From an uncultured cyanobacterium (lineage in GTDB: Bacteria; Cyanobacteriota; Cyanobacteriia; Cyanobacteriales; Nostocaceae): a DNA stretch of 64,000 nt. Location of the stretch: the NCBI GenBank assembly GCA_903848645.1, contig CAINGU010000060.1:1-64000 (forward strand), given 5' to 3'. A program made the translations under genes and the position numbers. This document shows positions 1-8,621 of this stretch, in pieces; position 1 is the first letter of the stretch, and every line of letters starts with the position of its first letter. The notes under the pieces are model-generated. The model was not told the DNA's origin. It worked only from the letters and a program-made list of their open reading frames with translations, and made no database searches.

Positions 1-595
1 GATCGTTACCAGCCAGGATTGTATAAGCTGCGGGGTGTTTGTCAGACCAAGCTGTAGTTAGTCCAGCCTGAGTAGCCACGTCAAAAATTGTATTTACCTT
101 CAAATATTCGTTGGGATAAACAGGATTCCCATTGCTATCAACAGGCAGTTGGGTTGTATCAAATCCTTGTCCACCATTCAATGTGCCATTACCAACACCA
201 CCATTGTTAGCCCAAGACTTATCAACGTTTTCAGCAAATTCTACGCCAGTACCTGGTTTGGCTGTTCCTGCCTGGATTTGGGCGAGAGTAGTACCTGGTG
301 CATATAAGGTGCGACTGTAAGATTTATCATAAAATACACCTGTCGTACCAGGGTCAGCACCAGTAATATAGTTTAACTCTCCAGGGAAGGAGTCTGATGG
401 TGCAGAAGTGAAAGCATTGGTGTATGTTACACCTTCACCCTGCAACTGCTTGATATTGGTCAAAGAAGATTGCAGATTAGCAACTGATAGGTCGGACTCG
501 TGTAATCCATCAATCGAGAGAATCAAAACGTGACTAAATTGTCCCGTGGTGGCAGAATTACTGGTGTTACTGGTGTTACTGGTGGTAGTAGCCAT
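1..595 (-). CDS. Alkaline phosphatase/phosphodiesterase-superfamily protein (3' end outside window)
   Basis: The first 198 codons of a minus-strand gene, read from ATG at 595-593 to the window edge without a stop. After a Ser/Thr/Asn-rich start with repeated SNT triplets (residues 6-13) comes HVLILSIDGLHESDL, the metal-binding Asp strand of type I phosphodiesterase/nucleotide pyrophosphatase enzymes. Next is APSDSFPGEL, which holds the expected Ser/Thr nucleophile region, then GADPGTTGVFYD. Members hydrolyse phosphomonoesters or diesters with two metal ions and are often exported. No classical signal peptide is visible at this start, so export, if any, would need another route. The family is clear; the substrate is not. 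Confidence 0.8.
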   Translation of the reverse strand, partial: MATTTSNTSNTSNSATTGQFSHVLILSIDGLHESDLSVANLQSSLTNIKQLQGEGVTYTNAFTSAPSDSFPGELNYITGADPGTTGVFYDKSYSRTLYAPGTTLAQIQAGTAKPGTGVEFAENVDKSWANNGGVGNGTLNGGQGFDTTQLPVDSNGNPVYPNEYLKVNTIFDVATQAGLTTAWSDKHPAAYTILAGND

Positions 596-942
596 ACGTA
601 ATTAATTTCTCAATTGAATCTGTTATGGAATTTCAATTTACAGAAATAACATTTAGGTCAGATTATGATTTGGCTAAGAATTACGAATATTTGGCTCGAT
701 AGGTTAAAAAATATCTGCAAATTTCGCAGTTTAAGTTTTAAAAGTATTGGGCGAATATTATAAATATAATATTGCTTTGCAGCACCCAATGTGTGGCTTG
801 CTTATCGGAAGAAACGCTAATACACAAGCAAAGTCTACCTCCTTGGACTAATGCAAAATCAGAGATTTGCTAACCTGCGGAGGCAGGTTTTGTCTGTATA
901 GCTGCATAACAGCTTAGTCGCCAATACAAGTAATAAATTAAA
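596..942. other. Intergenic region between two minus-strand genes
   Basis: About 350 bases with no convincing ORF. It is AT-rich near 755-775 (TATAAATATAATAT, a possible -10 region). It contains the short palindrome listed at 872-889, and beyond that a stretch (790-870) with no structure I recognise. The upstream region of the phosphodiesterase gene (about 596-700) probably holds its promoter, but no clear -35/-10 pair could be assigned. Confidence 0.5.
872..889. repeat. Short palindrome, dispersed-repeat-like hairpin
   Basis: AACCTGC and GCAGGTT form a perfect 7-bp stem around a 4-base loop, followed on the plus strand by TTTTG. The surrounding wording (GGAGGCAGGTTTTGTCTGTATAGC) resembles a repeat I recall being scattered through Nostoc-type genomes; that recollection was not checked. 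It lies 54 bases beyond the stop end of the minus-strand flavoprotein gene and could help end its transcription, although on the minus strand the stem is not followed by a long T-run. Confidence 0.4.
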
Positions 943-2994
943 CTAACGCAAAGCCGGCGGTAATCGCGGTCTACCTGTAGAAATCGCATAGTTAATTACT
1001 AACAATTGCAACCATAATCCCGGAAAATGTTTTTCCAGCCAAGCCTGACTCCATTTCAAGAATTGTGGAAACCATGCTCCCAAAATCACACTAACTAAAG
1101 CATGACGAGCAAAGCTAACATAATTACCAAGCCAACGTAATAAATCTTGCCAACCAGCTAGTTGCCAAATCCATATTAATAAGGCAGGATTTTTCATAGC
1201 TGCTTTCAAAGCTAGACGGTTAAAGGTGAACCAATCACAACGATCTTTAATGAAATTATCTGCTACTTCTGGGGTTTCGTCTGCTAATAACCCAAAGAAG
1301 GTATTGAGCATGGAATTGATAAGTTGAGGTGCTATAAATTTTCCTGTGGGAACCATCATTCCTTTAGAAAATAACCACATGACAGCCACATTACTTTGGT
1401 AAGCACGAATTTTATTTAAGTGCTGCTGACTTAATAAATCATGTTTAAGAGCAGTATTTAACAGAGTTGTTAATCTTTCTAAATTGCGGACTAAAGAACC
1501 AAACCCGGTAAACACTAAAGGAGATTGTAGAGAAGCAGCATCACCAATAGCAATTAATCTATCTACCGCAATTGTGCGATCGCTACTACTTGTACTAAAA
1601 TGTCCTGGGATATAGCCAAAGGTGGGTTTTTTCCACACTAATTTATCTAGATCACAACGCCGATATTCTGGCAAAATTGTGAAAAAATCCTCATACATTT
1701 CCAACAAAGAACCGGGATTTTTTTCATTCACTTCATGATAATGAAATAGATAAACTGTTAATTCTTCCCCAGCACCAGGAAACAACTCCCAAATCAATTG
1801 TCTGCCTCTAGAAATATCCCCATGACTATAGAGAACATCTCCATATTGAGAATCCCAAACCCCAGGCTCAAAGCCTTTTTCAATCACTGCTCCCACTGTT
1901 GGACACACACTATCAAAAGCCCTACCACCATTTAATTGCCAAGCAATTGGTGAAGCCGTTCCCATGGCATCTATTAATAAACGTCCACTAACTTGCTGTT
2001 CATTACCAGTGGGCAAATGCTTAACATTAATACTAACTTTTGTCGCACTAACATCTACTCGCAAAAACTCCGTTTCATCACAAATTTCACCACCAGCAGC
2101 CTTCAGTTTTTGTCCACATAATTCTAGAAAATTTTCTGAATCTAAAGCTATATTCAGAACGGTGGGAGTGTGGAGAATAGATGCTTTTAATTTAGCGGAA
2201 TTATTACCATCAAAAAACTTATTAAAACCGTCTTTATACTCCCTAGAAATAATTTTTTCTATTTCAGCATTTGTTAACAAACCCAAATTGATTAAACTTT
2301 GGATTTCATCACGGGAAATATTCCATTCTCGGTTCATTTTGCCAAAGGGTAATCTTTCCACCAGCAGCACCTTATAGCCCAATTTAGCCATAACTGCGGC
2401 ATGAATTGATCCCAAAGCCCCACCAATGTAAATGATGTCGTATTCAGGACTAGAAGCAGGTGACAGGGGAGAGGGAAGAGGAGATTCTTGCTGACTATTT
2501 TCCGAGAAAAATACTACCTGACGGGGCTTTTGAGGATTTATCACACCTTCTCGCCACCGTTGTTCCCACCAGTAAGCCCTGTTAAGATCATATTCCCCAT
2601 TGGGCATTTTCTGAAAATACTTGACAGTTAGGGGATAATAAGGTTCTAACTCTGCAAAAATTGAGTTTTGGGTATCAATTACAGGTGGTTCTGGGTAGCA
2701 ATTGGGAAAGCGGCTTCTGATTTCCTTGGTCAAATATTCGAGAATGCGTCCCTCTCTAGGAAAAGGTTGATCTCCCCAACGGAATACCTTCAGGTAAGTT
2801 GTCCGCTGCACCGACCACACAAATACAGATAGTTCTCCTCCACTAGAAGTATTATTTTTAACTAATATTTTCAAGCGAAAACCATCTGGGGTGATGAATT
2901 TTTCCCCATTTTCGGGGACAAAATCTGTTTGTAGCCATTTGCGTACAGATGCTATATCGGGGGTAGGAATTTCTAAATAAAGAAGTTCTTGCAT
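943..2994 (-). CDS. FAD-dependent CruA/CruP-type lycopene cyclase-family protein
   Basis: A 683-aa flavoprotein. The first ~185 residues are an extra N-terminal region with no recognised motif. An FAD/NAD-binding fold follows, beginning YDIIYIGGALGSIHAA with a degenerate GxGxxG, then LLVERLPFG and the REWNIS signature that I associate with the CruA/CruP cyclase family. A second FAD-contact motif, AIGDAASLQSPLVFTGFG, lies near residue 510. CruA makes beta- or gamma-carotene from lycopene; CruP is a paralogue linked to carotenoid protection. The hydrophobic C-terminus may associate with thylakoid membrane. The sequence does not settle CruA versus CruP. It stands alone, with no adjacent carotenoid genes. 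Confidence 0.65.
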   Translation of the reverse strand: MQELLYLEIPTPDIASVRKWLQTDFVPENGEKFITPDGFRLKILVKNNTSSGGELSVFVWSVQRTTYLKVFRWGDQPFPREGRILEYLTKEIRSRFPNCYPEPPVIDTQNSIFAELEPYYPLTVKYFQKMPNGEYDLNRAYWWEQRWREGVINPQKPRQVVFFSENSQQESPLPSPLSPASSPEYDIIYIGGALGSIHAAVMAKLGYKVLLVERLPFGKMNREWNISRDEIQSLINLGLLTNAEIEKIISREYKDGFNKFFDGNNSAKLKASILHTPTVLNIALDSENFLELCGQKLKAAGGEICDETEFLRVDVSATKVSINVKHLPTGNEQQVSGRLLIDAMGTASPIAWQLNGGRAFDSVCPTVGAVIEKGFEPGVWDSQYGDVLYSHGDISRGRQLIWELFPGAGEELTVYLFHYHEVNEKNPGSLLEMYEDFFTILPEYRRCDLDKLVWKKPTFGYIPGHFSTSSSDRTIAVDRLIAIGDAASLQSPLVFTGFGSLVRNLERLTTLLNTALKHDLLSQQHLNKIRAYQSNVAVMWLFSKGMMVPTGKFIAPQLINSMLNTFFGLLADETPEVADNFIKDRCDWFTFNRLALKAAMKNPALLIWIWQLAGWQDLLRWLGNYVSFARHALVSVILGAWFPQFLKWSQAWLEKHFPGLWLQLLVINYAISTGRPRLPPALR

Positions 2995-3155
2995 ATTTTT
3001 CTGATATATTCCATGAATTTACTCACTTAGACAGATTTGAAAACGGCAGAAACTAGGCTAGACTCTGCCCTAATTAGCTTCATAAAGATTCCATAAAGAA
3101 TTTTAATGATTTATCAAGTTCATTGTTCATGTTGTCAATTTTGTAAACTCATGCC

Positions 3156-3389
3156 ATGAATTATCCTATCCCAGACAGTCCCCAAGAAATATCAGCATTG
3201 AGAAAACAGCCAGTAGATGAAGAATTAGTGGCTGCGGTAATCGCTGGTGTAGTTAAAGTTATTCGCGCTCAGGGTCAGTCTTTAGATCAATTAACTGCCC
3301 AGGTGTTAGCAGAGGATGAGATGTTAGATAGACAACAAAGACGCTGGTTAAGTCAATTGGTTGCCCAAGCATGGGAAAATTTCCCATAA
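3156..3389 (+). CDS. Conserved small hypothetical protein
   Basis: A 77-aa acidic, helical protein. Its start lies just after an in-frame-terminated ATG at 3151. The composition (VDEELVAAVIAGVVKVIRAQGQSLDQL, then a Gln/Leu-rich amphipathic tail) suggests a compact helical fold of the kind common among unannotated cyanobacterial proteins. No catalytic motif, signal peptide or membrane segment is seen. It converges on cimA, with the 3480-3513 palindrome between them. Function unknown. Confidence 0.6.
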   Translation: MNYPIPDSPQEISALRKQPVDEELVAAVIAGVVKVIRAQGQSLDQLTAQVLAEDEMLDRQQRRWLSQLVAQAWENFP

Positions 3390-3479
3390 TCCTCATTTGG
3401 GATTTGGGATTCTTCAAGAGAATATTTTACATATTTTGCTGATCTAACGTCTGCCTACTTACGTGCAATCTGCTGTATC

Positions 3480-3513
3480 TTTGTAGAGACATTTGAGCAA
3501 ACATCTCTACAAA
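3480..3513. terminator. Bidirectional hairpin between convergent genes
   Basis: TTTGTAGAGA and TCTCTACAAA form a perfect 10-bp outer stem. An inner TTTG/CAAA pairing extends it, giving a nearly full 34-bp palindrome. A-rich sequence follows on the plus strand and T-rich flanks read on both strands. It lies between the 3' ends of the 77-aa gene and cimA, as expected of a shared terminator. Confidence 0.6.
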
Positions 3514-3526
3514 AAGTTATCATCTC

Positions 3527-5185
3527 CTAAACTTTTAACGCCTTTTCTGCTTGGAAATGTAACAATAAACCATATTCCAAACCTTCAACTACTGCTTGAT
3601 AGGAAGCTTCCAAAATATTGCTAGAAACTCCTACAGTAGTCCACCGTTGTTGACCATTACCAGATTCTACTAAAGCGCGAGTTTTCGCAGATGTTCCCGT
3701 ATTTCCATTGAGAATTCTGACTTTATAATCTGTTAACTCAAAGTCGGCAATTTGCGGATAAAAATTCATCAAAGCCTTACGCAAAGCAGCATCCAAAGCT
3801 GCTACTGGTCCATTACCTTCCGCTACTTCGAGAATATTTTTACCATTTACAGCCACTTTCACCGTTGCTAAAGAATTAGTAGTTGCTTTCACCTCCACTA
3901 AATCACAGTGGACTTGAAAACCTTGGACTTCAAAAAACTGTTGACGAGATTCTAAAGCCTCATAGATCAACAGTGCAAAACTGGCTTCTGCGGCTTCAAA
4001 TTGATAGCCTTGACTCTCCAATTCCTTCATGCGTTGGAGAATTTGTCTAGCTTGGGGATGATCTTTATCTAATTCAATTCCTAAAGTGCGGGCTTTAGCT
4101 AAGACATTGCTAAGTCCAGACTGTTCAGAAATGACAATGCGGCGTTGATTTCCGACCAATTCTGGTTGAATATGTTCATAGGTTAAAGGGTTGCGTTCTA
4201 CCGCAGATACATGAATACCACCTTTATGAGCAAAAGCCGAAAGTCCCACAAAAGCTGCGTGTTCATCAGGTGCTAGATTTACAACTTCGCTCACAAACCG
4301 ACTAGCTTCTGTAAGTTGATTTAGCTGGTGTTCACCGATACAACTATAACCCAGCTTTAGCTGTAAATTGGGAATCACAGAACACAAATTAGCATTACCA
4401 CAGCGTTCCCCATAACCGTTAATTGTCCCTTGTACCATCTTAGCCCCAGCCATAACTGCTGCTAAGGCATTAGCTACCGCCATTTCTGAATCATTATGAG
4501 TATGTATTCCTATTTGGGGAATTGGTGCTTGGGTAAGAGTTTTTTCCTCATTCCCAGTCCCCAGTCCCCAGTCCCCAGTCCCCTGCACAACATCTTTAAC
4601 AATTTGCGAAACTTCATGAGGTAACGTCCCGCCATTGGTATCACATAAAACTAACCATTCAGCGCCGGCTGTGACTGCTGCTTTGAGCGTCTGTAAAGCA
4701 TAATCAGGATTTTGCTTATAACCATCAAACCAATGTTCAGCATCATAAATTACCCGTCGTCCTTGAGAACGCAGATACTCAATTGTGTCACCAATCATGG
4801 CTAAATTTTCCTCCAGACTGGTCTTGAGTCCGGCTGTAACGTGCAAATCCCAGGATTTACCAAAAATTGTCACCCAGCGTGTACCTGCCGCCAAAATCGC
4901 TTGGAGCATGGGTTCATCTACGGCTTTGGTATGGGGACGACGAGTAGAGCAAAAAGGAACAACTTCTGCTTGTTTGAGGGGATTTTCTGGAAGTTGCTGG
5001 AAAAATTGGCCATCTTTAGGATTTGCTCCTGGCCAACCACCTTCAATAAAGGGAATACCTAATTCATCGAGTCTGTGGGCAATGCGTAACTTATCTTCTA
5101 TAGAGACTGACAATCCTTCCCGTTGAGTCCCGTCGCGGAGAGTAGTGTCATAGATCCACAGTTGATTTGAGGGAGTTATGGTCAT
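3527..5185 (-). CDS. cimA: Citramalate synthase
   Basis: Makes (R)-citramalate from pyruvate and acetyl-CoA, the first step of the threonine-independent isoleucine route; family relatives are 2-isopropylmalate synthases. DTTLRDGTQREG lies at residues 13-24 and the metal-binding HTHND at 228-232; the C-terminal part holds a LeuA-type allosteric domain. I start at ATG 5185, giving 552 aa, because the family begins just before this TIM-barrel strand; the longer reading frame adds 25 unrelated residues and would run into the region upstream of the divergent ferredoxin gene. Residues about 201-211 are encoded by tandem CCCCAGT heptamers and look like an inserted loop directly before the HTHND strand. 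No Shine-Dalgarno is visible. Confidence 0.9.
   Translation of the reverse strand: MTITPSNQLWIYDTTLRDGTQREGLSVSIEDKLRIAHRLDELGIPFIEGGWPGANPKDGQFFQQLPENPLKQAEVVPFCSTRRPHTKAVDEPMLQAILAAGTRWVTIFGKSWDLHVTAGLKTSLEENLAMIGDTIEYLRSQGRRVIYDAEHWFDGYKQNPDYALQTLKAAVTAGAEWLVLCDTNGGTLPHEVSQIVKDVVQGTGDWGLGTGNEEKTLTQAPIPQIGIHTHNDSEMAVANALAAVMAGAKMVQGTINGYGERCGNANLCSVIPNLQLKLGYSCIGEHQLNQLTEASRFVSEVVNLAPDEHAAFVGLSAFAHKGGIHVSAVERNPLTYEHIQPELVGNQRRIVISEQSGLSNVLAKARTLGIELDKDHPQARQILQRMKELESQGYQFEAAEASFALLIYEALESRQQFFEVQGFQVHCDLVEVKATTNSLATVKVAVNGKNILEVAEGNGPVAALDAALRKALMNFYPQIADFELTDYKVRILNGNTGTSAKTRALVESGNGQQRWTTVGVSSNILEASYQAVVEGLEYGLLLHFQAEKALKV
4553..4583. repeat. STRR1-type heptamer repeat (CCCCAGT) inside cimA
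   Basis: Just over four copies of the 7-base unit CCCAGTC. It matches the STRR1 class (CCCCART) described in heterocystous cyanobacteria. Read on the minus strand it encodes GTGDWGLGTG within citramalate synthase, and the frame is kept. Confidence 0.85.
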
Positions 5186-5283
5186 AAAAATTGGGTGAAC
5201 CTTGGGTTCAACACTGATACCTGAGAGACAAGTTTGCGGCGATGTGCCAATATACAACAAAAAGCTATTTTGGTAGTTTCAAT

Positions 5284-5688
5284 ATGCCCCAGGTACTAGC
5301 GCAAAGTAAATTAATTGAGTGTGAAAGCCATGCCAATTTACGCAAAGTTCTGTTAGAAAATGGTATTGACCTCTACAATGGCAATTCTCGAATTATCAAC
5401 TGTCGAGGCATTGGCACTTGTGGTACTTGTGCGGTTAAGGTAGAAGGCGAAGTGTCCGCAGTTAATTGGCGTGAGCAAACACGGCGTTCCCTTCCTCCCC
5501 ATTCTCCTACAAGTAACTTGCGTTTGGCTTGTCAAATTCAAGTTTTAGGTGATGTCACTCGATTTTGGATTTTGGATTTACGATTTTGGATTTACGTTAG
5601 CGAAGCGTACGCAGCGCAGCGAGTATTTTTCCGTCCTTCAGGACGGAGACCTGTAGCAAATTTTTTTAATCTAAAATCTAAAATCTAA
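5284..5688 (+). CDS. [2Fe-2S] ferredoxin with repeat-derived, truncated C-terminus
   Basis: An electron carrier of the plant-type [2Fe-2S] family. The likely start is ATG 5284; an earlier in-frame ATG at 5242 lies inside the region opposite the cimA 5' end. The cluster cysteines are all present: CRGIGTCGTC at about residues 39-48, and the last Cys in RLACQIQ. After native residue 92 (GDVT) the frame enters a dispersed repeat, reads 42 repeat-coded residues and stops at 5686. The missing native tail (VTKFHGFWGQGSQ...) is still present in the same frame at 5710-5772. The protein could still bind its cluster but would have a foreign tail, so it is either a functional variant or a fresh pseudogene. 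Confidence 0.8.
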   Translation: MPQVLAQSKLIECESHANLRKVLLENGIDLYNGNSRIINCRGIGTCGTCAVKVEGEVSAVNWREQTRRSLPPHSPTSNLRLACQIQVLGDVTRFWILDLRFWIYVSEAYAAQRVFFRPSGRRPVANFFNLKSKI

Positions 5689-5709
5689 AATCTAAAATTC
5701 CCGGTCAAA
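5560..5709. repeat. Dispersed repeat inserted in ferredoxin gene (copy 1)
   Basis: About 150 bp. The left part holds GATTTTGGATT-type repeats. The middle has a GCGAAGCGTACGC motif and the hairpin CCGTCCT/AGGACGG at 5630-5645. The right end carries tandem TAAAATC heptamers ending in TTCCCGGTCAAA. The left and right ends are roughly inverted repeats of each other (ATTTTGGATT versus AATCTAAAAT). A second, partly rearranged copy lies at 6253-6387. The boundaries are inferred from where ferredoxin-like coding stops and resumes. Confidence 0.7.
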
Positions 5710-5772
5710 GTAACTAAATTTCATGGGTTTTGGGGTCAAGGTTCTCAATTAGTTTGGACACCAGAAGGTTAA
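5689..5772 (+). pseudogene. Severed C-terminal tail of the ferredoxin gene
   Basis: Beyond the TAA at 5686-5688 the same reading frame continues through seven repeat codons. It then encodes 20 residues (VTKFHGFWGQGSQLVWTPEG) that look like the normal end of a cyanobacterial [2Fe-2S] ferredoxin, with a stop at 5770-5772. It would be expressed only by readthrough of a single TAA. Confidence 0.7.
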
Positions 5773-5788
5773 CAAGGAGAAAAACAAG

Positions 5789-6223
5789 ATGGGTAGATGG
5801 ACACCCTTAATTTTAATGGCTGGCGGTGTAGCTATTTTGTTAGGTACGTTACTGGGAATTAATTTTCCTATGGGCGGACAACAAACTGCTAATGTTCCCC
5901 CTGGACGCAGAGCATCTAGCGTTCTCCCAGCTAATATTAATGTTAATAGTGCTGCGGGTGCGGGTAAGGATGATTCCGAAAATACTCCTAGTAATGAGTC
6001 AGAAACTGCTCGTAATAGCAATTCTGCCAGTGAAAGCCGTCGTACTAGTGTAGCTCAAAGTAATGCTTCTACTGAGACTCCAGATAATTCTAATACTACA
6101 AAAGAAACAAATAGTAGTAATGATAGTTCCACTTCCACTAATGAAACTTCTACTACAGAGACTAGCTCAAATTCTAGTAGTAATGTTAATCAAGACAAAC
6201 AACCAATTCGCGCTTTGTGGTAA
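5789..6223 (+). CDS. Membrane-anchored Ser/Thr/Asn-rich hypothetical protein
   Basis: 144 aa, preceded by a good Shine-Dalgarno (AAGGAG, about 8 bases upstream of the ATG). Residues about 6-28 form one hydrophobic helix. The remainder is low-complexity and hydrophilic, dominated by Ser, Thr, Asn and Glu, with no predicted fold. It begins 17 bases after the severed ferredoxin tail, so the two genes may share a transcript. The function is not recognisable; it could be a periplasm- or lumen-facing linker protein. Confidence 0.65.
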   Translation: MGRWTPLILMAGGVAILLGTLLGINFPMGGQQTANVPPGRRASSVLPANINVNSAAGAGKDDSENTPSNESETARNSNSASESRRTSVAQSNASTETPDNSNTTKETNSSNDSSTSTNETSTTETSSNSSSNVNQDKQPIRALW

Positions 6224-6252
6224 TTAGGGACAAATTTAGTCAAAGGTTAGGC

Positions 6253-6387
6253 AATTTTGGATTTACGTTAGCGAAGCGTACGCAGCGAGTATTTTGGATT
6301 TTGGATTGACTCTACCCTAAATGAAGGACGGAGACCTGTAGCAGATTTTTTTAATCTAAAATCTAAAATCTAAAATTCCCGGTCAAA
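6253..6387. repeat. Dispersed repeat, copy 2
   Basis: Shares with 5560-5709 the segments ATTTTGGATTTACGTTAGCG, GCGTACGCAGCG, AGGACGGAGACCTGTAGCA and a right end of TAAAATC heptamers followed by TTCCCGGTCAAA. The middle differs (an extra TTGGATTGACTCTACCC, and no full CCGTCCT/AGGACGG hairpin). It is intergenic here, upstream of thiO-thiG. Confidence 0.75.
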
Positions 6388-6465
6388 ATTAAAGAACTAA
6401 TAGCCAATGACTAATTTCTAGCCCCTCTGAGCCATTTATGAGTTATTAGTTATTTACTAATGACT

Positions 6466-6484
6466 GGGCGCAGGCCCTGCGCCC
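6466..6484. repeat. GGGCGCAGG palindrome
   Basis: A perfect 9-bp inverted repeat (GGGCGCAGG / CCTGCGCCC) around one base. It ends 10 bases before the thiO-thiG ATG, so the hairpin would lie in the leader and could affect translation. The same palindrome occurs at 49460-49478 and 55714-55732. Confidence 0.8.
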
Positions 6485-6494
6485 CTACTGACTA

Positions 6495-8453
6495 ATGACT
6501 AATGAAGTTTTAATTATTGGTGGTGGTATTATCGGGTTGGCTTGCGGTGTTGAACTGAGATTGCGGGGTGCAAATGTAACTGTGCTTTGCCGTGATTTTA
6601 CTGCCGCAGCTAGCCACGCCGCCGCCGGGATGTTAGCACCTGATGCGGAAAATATTACCAATGAGGCGATGTTGTCTTTATGTCGGCGATCGCGTAATTT
6701 ATATTTAGACTGGACGGAAAAATTAGCAAAGTTAACTACCGAAAAAGATTTAAATAATACAGGTTATTGGCCTTGCGGTATCCTCGCACCAGTTTATCAA
6801 CAGCCAGAAAACAAAGGACAAAAAAATGCTAATTGGTTAGATAAAAATGCTATTAACCAATATCAACCAGGTTTAGGCGCAGATGTGATCGGTGGCTGGT
6901 GGTATCCTGAAGATGGGCAAGTTGATAACCGGGCTTTAATCAAAGTTCTCCGGGCTGCGGCCGATTCCTTGGGTGTTGTCTTCCAAGACGGAATTACAGT
7001 AGAAGCGATTTCTCAACAACAGGGAAAAGTTATTGGTGTACAAACTAATATTGGTTTACTGCGCGCTGACCATTATCTTGTAGCTACTGGTGCTTGGGCA
7101 AATCAATTATTACCTTTACCAGTGCGTCCCCGCAAAGGGCAAATGTTGAGTTTGCGAGTCCCAGATTTTGTGACTGAATTACCCCTAACCAGAGTATTAT
7201 TTGGAGAAAATACGTACATTGTTCCCCGCCGCAATCGTTCTATCATTATTGGTGCAACTAGCGAGGATGTGGGGTTTACGGCTGATAATACCCCAGTGGG
7301 AATTCAAAGTTTATTACAATCAGCTATGCGGCTATATCCCCAATTAGAGAATTATCCTCTCCAAGAACTTTGGTGGGGATTTCGTCCAGCTACCCCCGAT
7401 GAATTACCTATTTTGGGTCATAGTTATTGTGATAATTTAACTTTGGCTACTGGTCATTACCGCAATGGGATTTTACTTGCACCAATTACAGCTACATTAA
7501 TTGCTGATTTGATTTGCGAACAAAAGGCAGATCCTCTTTTAGCTAATTTTCATTATTCCCGCTTTTCTGCTGTGTCATCTACTACTACACCGATGTTAAT
7601 TCATTCTACTTCTGTTACTAACGGACACCGTAACCCAGAAATATCAGATTTAATTGTTCCAGATTCACAATTAATTATTGCGGGAAAAAGCTTTAAATCT
7701 CGGTTAATGACGGGAACTGGTAAATATCGCAATATCCAAGAAATGCAGCACAGTGTGGCTGCGAGTGGTTGTCAAATTGTTACGGTGGCTGTACGACGGG
7801 TACAGACCAACGCACCGGGACATGAAGGTTTAGCAGAGGCTCTAGATTGGAGTAAAATCTGGATGTTACCGAATACTGCTGGCTGTCAAACCGCAGAAGA
7901 AGCCATTCGGGTAGCCCGGTTAGGACGCGAAATGGCCAAGTTACTAGGACAGGAAGATAATAATTTTATCAAGTTAGAAGTGATACCTGATGCTAAATAT
8001 TTATTACCTGATCCCATTGGCACTTTGCAAGCTGCGGAACAGTTAGTTAAAGAAGGTTTTGCCGTATTACCTTATATTAATGCTGATCCGATGTTAGCTA
8101 AACGGTTAGAAGAAGTGGGTTGTGCCACAGTTATGCCTTTAGCTGCCCCCATTGGTTCTGGACAAGGGCTAAAAACCACTGCCAATATTCAGATTATTAT
8201 TGAAAATGCCAATATCCCTGTGGTGGTAGATGCCGGCATTGGTGCGCCTTCAGAAGCCGCTGAGGCGATGGAATTGGGGGCGGATGCGTTATTAATTAAT
8301 AGTGCGATCGCCCTGGCTCAGAATGCCCCAGCAATGGCTTATGCGATGAATTTAGCAACTGTTGCCGGTCGCATGGCTTATTTAGCAGGAAGAATGCCAA
8401 TGAAAAATTACGCTAGTGCTAGTTCACCGTTGACGGGAACGATTACGGGCTAA
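6495..8453 (+). CDS. thiO-thiG: Fused glycine oxidase ThiO / thiazole synthase ThiG
   Basis: A 652-aa bifunctional thiamin-biosynthesis enzyme. Residues 1-~365 are the FAD-dependent glycine oxidase, with [10 protein letters not shown] at 8-17 and the C-terminal FAD loop [12 protein letters not shown]; it oxidises glycine to dehydroglycine. Residues ~385-652 are ThiG, a TIM barrel that condenses dehydroglycine with 1-deoxyxylulose 5-phosphate and ThiS thiocarboxylate. The Schiff-base lysine is K493 in IKLEVIPD, and the phosphate-binding end is [18 protein letters not shown]. Fusion lets the unstable imine pass directly between sites and is known in cyanobacteria. No TPP riboswitch is seen upstream. 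Confidence 0.93.
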   Translation: MTNEVLIIGGGIIGLACGVELRLRGANVTVLCRDFTAAASHAAAGMLAPDAENITNEAMLSLCRRSRNLYLDWTEKLAKLTTEKDLNNTGYWPCGILAPVYQQPENKGQKNANWLDKNAINQYQPGLGADVIGGWWYPEDGQVDNRALIKVLRAAADSLGVVFQDGITVEAISQQQGKVIGVQTNIGLLRADHYLVATGAWANQLLPLPVRPRKGQMLSLRVPDFVTELPLTRVLFGENTYIVPRRNRSIIIGATSEDVGFTADNTPVGIQSLLQSAMRLYPQLENYPLQELWWGFRPATPDELPILGHSYCDNLTLATGHYRNGILLAPITATLIADLICEQKADPLLANFHYSRFSAVSSTTTPMLIHSTSVTNGHRNPEISDLIVPDSQLIIAGKSFKSRLMTGTGKYRNIQEMQHSVAASGCQIVTVAVRRVQTNAPGHEGLAEALDWSKIWMLPNTAGCQTAEEAIRVARLGREMAKLLGQEDNNFIKLEVIPDAKYLLPDPIGTLQAAEQLVKEGFAVLPYINADPMLAKRLEEVGCATVMPLAAPIGSGQGLKTTANIQIIIENANIPVVVDAGIGAPSEAAEAMELGADALLINSAIALAQNAPAMAYAMNLATVAGRMAYLAGRMPMKNYASASSPLTGTITG

Positions 8454-8472
8454 TTTTAACTAATATTGTGGG

Positions 8473-8489
8473 GCGGGCATCTTGCCCGC
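8473..8489 (+). terminator. Hairpin after thiO-thiG
   Basis: GCGGGC-ATCTT-GCCCGC is followed by TTTT, 20 bases after the thiO-thiG stop. The same hairpin recurs at 21975-21991, so it is both a dispersed repeat and a plausible intrinsic terminator. Confidence 0.6.
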
Positions 8490-8621
8490 TTTTATCTTGT
8501 TTATGTCTACCAAAAGTAAAATTAATTATATAAATATATCTCCCTTTTGATACAGGAAAAATACTTCTCATTTCTCCAATAATGAAAGTATATTTTCATT
8601 ATTCACAAACGCAGAATTATC

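Noticed and set aside
5242-5283. Upstream ATG start for the ferredoxin gene
   Set aside because: The 14 extra residues overlap the opposite-strand cimA upstream frame and do not look like a ferredoxin N-terminus; MPQVLAQSK at 5284 does.
6388-6494. TPP riboswitch ahead of thiO-thiG
   Set aside because: No CUGAGA/GAUG-type thi-box arrangement; the leader holds only dispersed repeats.
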